Shown: positions 60,026 to 64,000 of the stretch, piece after piece
Layout of the letters: each line of letters opens with the position of its first letter
Position numbering within the stretch: the stretch's first letter is position 1
IMG/VR virus record: IMGVR_UViG_3300042889_001503
Location: 208,438-272,437 of that record
DNA: 64,000 bases
Source of the DNA: a virus
Direction: 5' to 3' (one strand)
Notes under the pieces: model-generated
What the model saw: only the letters and a program-made list of their open reading frames with translations
What the model was told of the DNA's origin: nothing
Databases searched by the model: none
Made by a program: the position numbers and the translations under genes

Positions 60026-61894
60026 ATGGGAAAAATTATTGGAATTGACTTAGGAACAACTAACTCGTGTGTCTCTGTAATGGAGGGTAACGAACCGGTT
60101 GTAATAGCAAATTCAGAAGGTAAAAGAACAACACCTTCAATCATCGGTTTCATCAACGAAGGAGAAAGAAAAGTTGGTGACCCGGCAAAAAGACAGGCGG
60201 TAACCAACCCGACTAAAACAATATCATCAATTAAACGATTTATGGGTTCTACCTATGACGAGAGTAAAAACGAAATTGGGAAAGTTCCTTACTCTGTTGT
60301 AAACGAAGGTTCTCAACCAAGAGTTCAGATTGACGATAGAAAATACTCACCACAAGAATTGTCGGCAATCATCTTACAAAAGATGAAACAAACTGCCGAA
60401 GATTATTTAGGTGAATCAGTAACTGATGCGGTAATCACCGTCCCAGCTTACTTTAACGATGCCCAACGTCAGGCTACAAAAGAGGCGGGTGAAATTGCCG
60501 GATTAAATGTTCGTCGTATTATCAACGAACCAACCGCGGCGGCTCTTGCGTATGGACTTGACAAAAAAGGTGATAGTAAAATTGTTGTGTTTGACTGTGG
60601 AGGGGGAACTCACGACGTGTCTATTCTTGACTTAGGTGGTGGTGTATTTGAGGTATTATCTACCGATGGAGACACACATTTAGGAGGGGACGACTTTGAC
60701 AGAGTCATTATTGATTTCTTGGTTGAAGAATTTAAGAACGATAATGGTGGTTTAGACATCTCAAAAGATGCTATGGCATTACAAAGGTTAAGAGAAGGTG
60801 CTGAGAAAGCGAAGGTTGAATTATCTTCATCACCTCAGACAGAAATCAACTTACCTTATTTAAGTGCTGATGCTACCGGACCAAAACACTTGGTAAAAAC
60901 ATTAACAAGAGCGAAGTTTGAACAACTTGCGGCTGAGTTAATCAAAAGAACCATTGACCCTTGTAAAACGGCATTGAAAAACGCGAAACTTAAGGTTTCC
61001 GATATTGATGAGATTATCCTTGTTGGTGGAACAACAAGAATCCCGGCAATACAAGATGCGGTTAAGAAGTTCTTTGGTAAAGAACCATCAAAAGGTGTTA
61101 ATCCGGATGAGGTAGTTGCGTTAGGTGCGGCTATTCAAGGAGGTGTATTGGCTGGTGATGTGAAAGACGTGTTGTTATTAGACGTAACACCACTTTCATT
61201 AGGTATTGAAACAATGGGTGGTATTTTAACACGACTTATTGAGGCAAATACCACAATCCCAACCAAAAAGTCACAAGTGTTCTCAACAGCTGTTGATAAT
61301 CAACCTTCTGTAGAGATTCACGTCTTACAAGGAGAGAGACCAATGGCAAAAGACAACAGAACGATGGGTAGATTCCATTTAGATGGTTTACCACCATCAA
61401 TGAGAGGTGTTCCTCAAATTGAGGTAATCTTTGATATTGACGCGAATGGTATCATCAATGTATCTGCAGTTGACAAATCAACAAACAAAACACAATCAAT
61501 TAGAATTGAGGGTTCAACGGGATTATCTCAAGAGGATATTGAAAGAATGAAGGCTGAAGCTGAAGAAAATGCTGAAGCGGACAAAAAACTTAAAGAGGAT
61601 GTGGACACATTAAACTCCGCTGACAACCTGATATTCCAAACAGGTAAATCTTTAACGGATTTAGAGGATAAGATTTCTGAAGAACAAAAAACAGAAATAA
61701 CAACTCTTCTTGATACCTTGAAAGAATCTCATTCTAATAAAGATGTGGAAAATGTTAAAACGATTATGGAAGAACTTACCCAAAAGTTTCAAACCATCAC
61801 ACAGGAATTATACAATAGTGTAAATGAGAGTGAGACTCCGGAATCAGATATTAACGCTTCTGACGTAGAGTTTGAAGAAGTTAAACCTGAGTAA
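60026..61894 (+). CDS. dnaK: Hsp70 chaperone DnaK
   Basis: 622 aa, close to normal full length. ATPase domain: [59 protein letters not shown] (usually FDLGGGTFDVS; Leu and Phe replaced by Cys and His) and [20 protein letters not shown]. Interdomain linker [19 protein letters not shown], substrate domain, helical lid, and C-terminal EFEEVKPE, the usual DnaK tail. ATP-driven folding chaperone. No DnaJ or GrpE here, so host partners are presumably used. Spelling is close to bacterial DnaK, suggesting acquisition from a host. Confidence 0.96.
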   Translation: MGKIIGIDLGTTNSCVSVMEGNEPVVIANSEGKRTTPSIIGFINEGERKVGDPAKRQAVTNPTKTISSIKRFMGSTYDESKNEIGKVPYSVVNEGSQPRVQIDDRKYSPQELSAIILQKMKQTAEDYLGESVTDAVITVPAYFNDAQRQATKEAGEIAGLNVRRIINEPTAAALAYGLDKKGDSKIVVFDCGGGTHDVSILDLGGGVFEVLSTDGDTHLGGDDFDRVIIDFLVEEFKNDNGGLDISKDAMALQRLREGAEKAKVELSSSPQTEINLPYLSADATGPKHLVKTLTRAKFEQLAAELIKRTIDPCKTALKNAKLKVSDIDEIILVGGTTRIPAIQDAVKKFFGKEPSKGVNPDEVVALGAAIQGGVLAGDVKDVLLLDVTPLSLGIETMGGILTRLIEANTTIPTKKSQVFSTAVDNQPSVEIHVLQGERPMAKDNRTMGRFHLDGLPPSMRGVPQIEVIFDIDANGIINVSAVDKSTNKTQSIRIEGSTGLSQEDIERMKAEAEENAEADKKLKEDVDTLNSADNLIFQTGKSLTDLEDKISEEQKTEITTLLDTLKESHSNKDVENVKTIMEELTQKFQTITQELYNSVNESETPESDINASDVEFEEVKPE

Positions 61895-61915
61895 CATTTT
61901 ACGATAATGTTTTTT

Positions 61916-61947
61916 AATCCCAATAATTTTTTTATTGGGATTTTTTG
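61916..61947 (+). terminator. Rho-independent terminator
   Basis: AATCCCAATAA-N5-TTATTGGGATT with T run. Confidence 0.88.
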
Positions 61948-61949
61948 TT

Positions 61950-61957
61950 TATCTTTG
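61950..61957 (+). promoter_or_regulatory. -7 element TATCTTTG
   Basis: Twenty nt before the ATG at 61978, just past the terminator. Confidence 0.65.
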
Positions 61958-61977
61958 TTCCATAAATAAATAATATT

Positions 61978-62388
61978 ATGAAAGGAATATTGAAAAAAAC
62001 GACAGGTGGTTTTTTTGTTTGGTATGATAAACCGGTTGATGAGGTTGCCACGGCATATGACTCACTTCCATTACATCCAAAGGCGACTGAAGGGTGGTCG
62101 GTAACGGAACGAGAAGATTTCTTCAAAAAATTTGTTGGTAAGACAATTGAATTTGAAATTGTTAATGAAACCATTACCGGTGAGTTTAGTTCTATGGGTG
62201 GTGGATATACAAATTACCAAGTTCAGTTAGCTAAACCAATTAAACCAAAATTTGATTGGGAATATTGGAAAAATAGATGTTTGGCTGCCGAACTTTTTAT
62301 TGAGAAAAGTCCTTGTGACCCGGATATATATCCAAAACAAATGGAGGCGTATAACGAATGGCAAAAATGGGTAGAAGATGAAAGGTAG
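61978..62388 (+). CDS. Hypothetical protein with LPLHP motif
   Basis: 136 aa. MKGILKKTTGGFFVWYDKP, SLPLHPKAT, then a beta region and a Trp-rich end (FDWEYWKNRCLAAELFIEKS; YNEWQKWVEDER). Shares the MKGxLKK...LPLHP N-terminal domain with the next gene, which it overlaps by 11 nt; that domain is widespread in phages. Confidence 0.76.
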   Translation: MKGILKKTTGGFFVWYDKPVDEVATAYDSLPLHPKATEGWSVTEREDFFKKFVGKTIEFEIVNETITGEFSSMGGGYTNYQVQLAKPIKPKFDWEYWKNRCLAAELFIEKSPCDPDIYPKQMEAYNEWQKWVEDER

Positions 62389-63175
62389 ATTAAAAAAAAT
62401 TGATGATAAGTGGGTTATTGAATACTCAGGTGTTTCATATAAAGGTGGTAATCCAAAACAATTAGGTAATTACACAAAAAAAGTTGAGAAAAAAACTTTA
62501 CCATTACATCCTAATTTTGTTACAATGACAGATTATGTTTGGGTTAAAGGTATTAAGGTTTACGATGGTGACGAGGTTGAATTTACTCAAGTATTAGTTA
62601 ATCCTATGGGAAGAGAAGTTGACCCGAATGATTTAGGTAAAAATCTCTCAAAATGTAAATGGTACGCTAAACCCTCTTTAGTAGAAAAAGAAGAACAAAA
62701 ACAACATCTAATTGATATGATGAAATCTGATGAAGAGTTGGGTTTGTATGATGAACCTAAACAAGAATTATCTAAAGATGAAATTGATAAGTTTTTTGTT
62801 GATATGATTTGTAATCCTAAACAAGAATTATCTGTAAGACTACAAAATTCATTAAAACAATTCAATCTAACTTTAGAAGAAGCAATGAATACAGAAACGT
62901 ACAAACTAAAACAAATTGGATTTGGAAACAGAAGTATTATTGAGTTGCAAAGTTTTAAATCTAAACAAGAAATTAAACTTGAGGATATCTTTAACGATGA
63001 GAAAAGAGAAGGAGCTAAAAGAGTAATTCATCAACATAAAGTTTTGAAAGGTTTGTATTTAATCAACCCTGTTCATTTGGAAATGACAAGTGATGGTCAC
63101 GGAGAATTTCCGGATGGTTATAAATTGACTCATAAAGGTATTCAATATATTATTAACCAATTAAATAAAGAATAA
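62378..63175 (+). CDS. LPLHP-domain protein with alpha-CTD-like HhH region
   Basis: 265 aa. N-terminal MKGRLKKIDDKWVIEYSGVS and KTLPLHPNF; middle acidic linker; residues 152-200 (SVRLQNSLKQFNLTLEEAMN, then YKLKQIGFGNRSIIELQSFK) read like the helix-hairpin-helix C-terminal domain of RNA polymerase alpha (SVRxxNxLK...LxKIxxFGxxSxxEL). It could bind DNA or compete with host alpha-CTD. C-terminal domain unknown. Confidence 0.72.
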   Translation: MKGRLKKIDDKWVIEYSGVSYKGGNPKQLGNYTKKVEKKTLPLHPNFVTMTDYVWVKGIKVYDGDEVEFTQVLVNPMGREVDPNDLGKNLSKCKWYAKPSLVEKEEQKQHLIDMMKSDEELGLYDEPKQELSKDEIDKFFVDMICNPKQELSVRLQNSLKQFNLTLEEAMNTETYKLKQIGFGNRSIIELQSFKSKQEIKLEDIFNDEKREGAKRVIHQHKVLKGLYLINPVHLEMTSDGHGEFPDGYKLTHKGIQYIINQLNKE

Positions 63176-63178
63176 AAA

Positions 63179-63595
63179 ATGAGCGAGAATAACAAACCAA
63201 GAGTGTATACTTCAGAAATCTTAAAAGATATGATATCAAAAATCACACCGGAAGAATTGGCGTTAACTGAGATTGAAATGATGAATATGGTTTATGAGGA
63301 TACCTACACCAATAAAGAAATTAGAACTTGGTGGTTAAACCAAACTGAGGAAAGAAGACGAAATATGGTTCGTGAATATTTCAAAGGTGGTAATAGTGAA
63401 AACATCAACACATTATACGGAATTATGCCGGAAGAAATGGAGGAAATGTATAACATTAATGTTGATGTTGTTATAATGGATTGGGAAGAAATCTTATTTG
63501 ATTTTATAGATTTTTACCCGTGTCAATTACCTGACGAATTATTTGAATGGTTAAAAGAAAATTACGAAATACCAAAGAAAAAAAATGGATTATAA
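63179..63595 (+). CDS. Acidic helical hypothetical protein
   Basis: 138 aa. ISKITPEELALTEIEMMNMV, RTWWLNQTEERRRNMVREYF, acidic end. Overlaps the next gene by 11 nt. Confidence 0.7.
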   Translation: MSENNKPRVYTSEILKDMISKITPEELALTEIEMMNMVYEDTYTNKEIRTWWLNQTEERRRNMVREYFKGGNSENINTLYGIMPEEMEEMYNINVDVVIMDWEEILFDFIDFYPCQLPDELFEWLKENYEIPKKKNGL

Positions 63596-63731
63596 TTATT
63601 GGCACAAACAAGTTATGATAAAGATGGGGATTCCTTTTACGGGATATCCGGTGATTATTGAGACGGAATGGGAAACTTTGGTGTTAAATAAAAATAATGG
63701 TAAATTTATAAGAAAAGATGGAAAAGATTAA
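63585..63731 (+). CDS. Small hypothetical protein
   Basis: 48 aa. MDYNYWHKQVMIKMGIPFTG, basic end (NGKFIRKDGKD). Overlaps both neighbours by 11-14 nt. Confidence 0.52.
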   Translation: MDYNYWHKQVMIKMGIPFTGYPVIIETEWETLVLNKNNGKFIRKDGKD

Positions 63732-64000
63732 AGTTATATTTTTAGACATAGATGGAGTTCTTAATGTTTACTCCCACGACCACGATGAGTTTGGTAGTCA
63801 ATTTCAACCCCAATTCGTCAATAACCTTAAACGAGTTATTGAAGAAACCGGAGCCAAGATTGTAATATCATCAACTTGGAGATATGCGGGTCTTGATAGG
63901 ATGAAAGAAATGTGGGAAAAGAGAAACTTACCTGGTGAGGTGATTGATATCACAGAGGATTGTACTTACTTATTTAATGAAGGTTTATTTGAATGGTTAG
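63718..64000 (+). CDS. HAD-like phosphatase (partial)
   Basis: 94 codons to the window edge, C-terminus missing. KVIFLDIDGVLNVYSHDHDE carries the HAD nucleophile motif DxDG-V-L-N, and KIVISSTWRYAGLDRM is motif II (Ser/Thr) of the small HAD group with SSTWR. Such phage proteins often act on nucleotides or on 3'-phosphate ends. Confidence 0.82.
   Translation, partial: MEKIKVIFLDIDGVLNVYSHDHDEFGSQFQPQFVNNLKRVIEETGAKIVISSTWRYAGLDRMKEMWEKRNLPGEVIDITEDCTYLFNEGLFEWL

Overview
The window looks like accessory and late-gene territory of a large, low-GC tailed phage that infects a Bacteroidota (probably flavobacterial) host. Three things suggest this. Genes are tightly packed, mostly short, often overlapping by 1-4 nt, and many have no recognisable family. 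Many start codons sit just downstream of the Bacteroidota sigma element TAnnTTTG (usually TATCTTTG), with little Shine-Dalgarno signal. There is an endolysin, a holin-like membrane protein, a phage-type thymidylate synthase with insertions and other phage-associated families, and no ribosomal or housekeeping blocks. No capsid, tail or polymerase genes lie in the window, so assignment to a phage is an inference.

Layout. 1-3.8 kb: a secreted DNA/RNA endonuclease (partial), a 530-aa leader protein, a GT2 glycosyltransferase and an LpxH-like phosphoesterase. 3.8-9.4 kb: small membrane and hypothetical genes, a candidate structured RNA and a T5orf172-type protein. 9.4-18.1 kb: a dense array of small proteins with a common N-terminal leader, interrupted by a mini Pth2-like protein and an HNH protein, and including a flavodoxin-like reductase. 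18.2-21.5 kb: a nitroreductase and a repeat-rich, origin-like region with iterons, inverted repeats and a C-rich tract. 21.5-25.2 kb: Cys-rich, cupin, PD-(D/E)XK-like and lipoprotein genes. 25.3-32.8 kb: a holin-like gene and a second leader-protein array. 32.9-37 kb: a PlsC-like acyltransferase, a VKET-repeat protein, an SGNH hydrolase and a lipoprotein. 37-41.8 kb: a metallopeptidase, a ClpP operon, DUF2452 and DUF6283-like genes, methylglyoxal synthase and a lipoprotein. 41.8-47.4 kb: an operon of small genes around thyA. 47.4-50.1 kb: a lysozyme-like protein, a metallopeptidase, a lytic transglycosylase and an FKBP isomerase. 50-58 kb: a metallophosphoesterase, an AsnRS/AspRS-like class II core, a double-PAS membrane protein and a GH19 endolysin. 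58-64 kb: leader proteins with a metallopeptidase, full-length DnaK, an alpha-CTD-like protein and a partial HAD phosphatase.

Central observation. About 34 genes start with one of a few related leader peptides (for example MKIIITES, MKELIKKILREE, MNLHEDIQRIRQMMISEE). Nearly all end in [I/L/V/M]-x-E, which resembles the capsid-targeting sequence and prohead-protease site of T4 internal proteins and Alt. Many of these genes, or the operons they head, lie immediately downstream of a second motif, (G)ATATTTAT, usually 4-8 nt before the ATG. I read this as a late promoter. The leader-bearing set includes enzymes: a flavodoxin-like reductase, two HExxH peptidases, a lysozyme-like protein and a possible ADP-ribosyltransferase fold. 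The working hypothesis is a large set of late-expressed proteins loaded into the capsid and delivered with the DNA. Function assignments are from motif recognition by eye; no database search was run.
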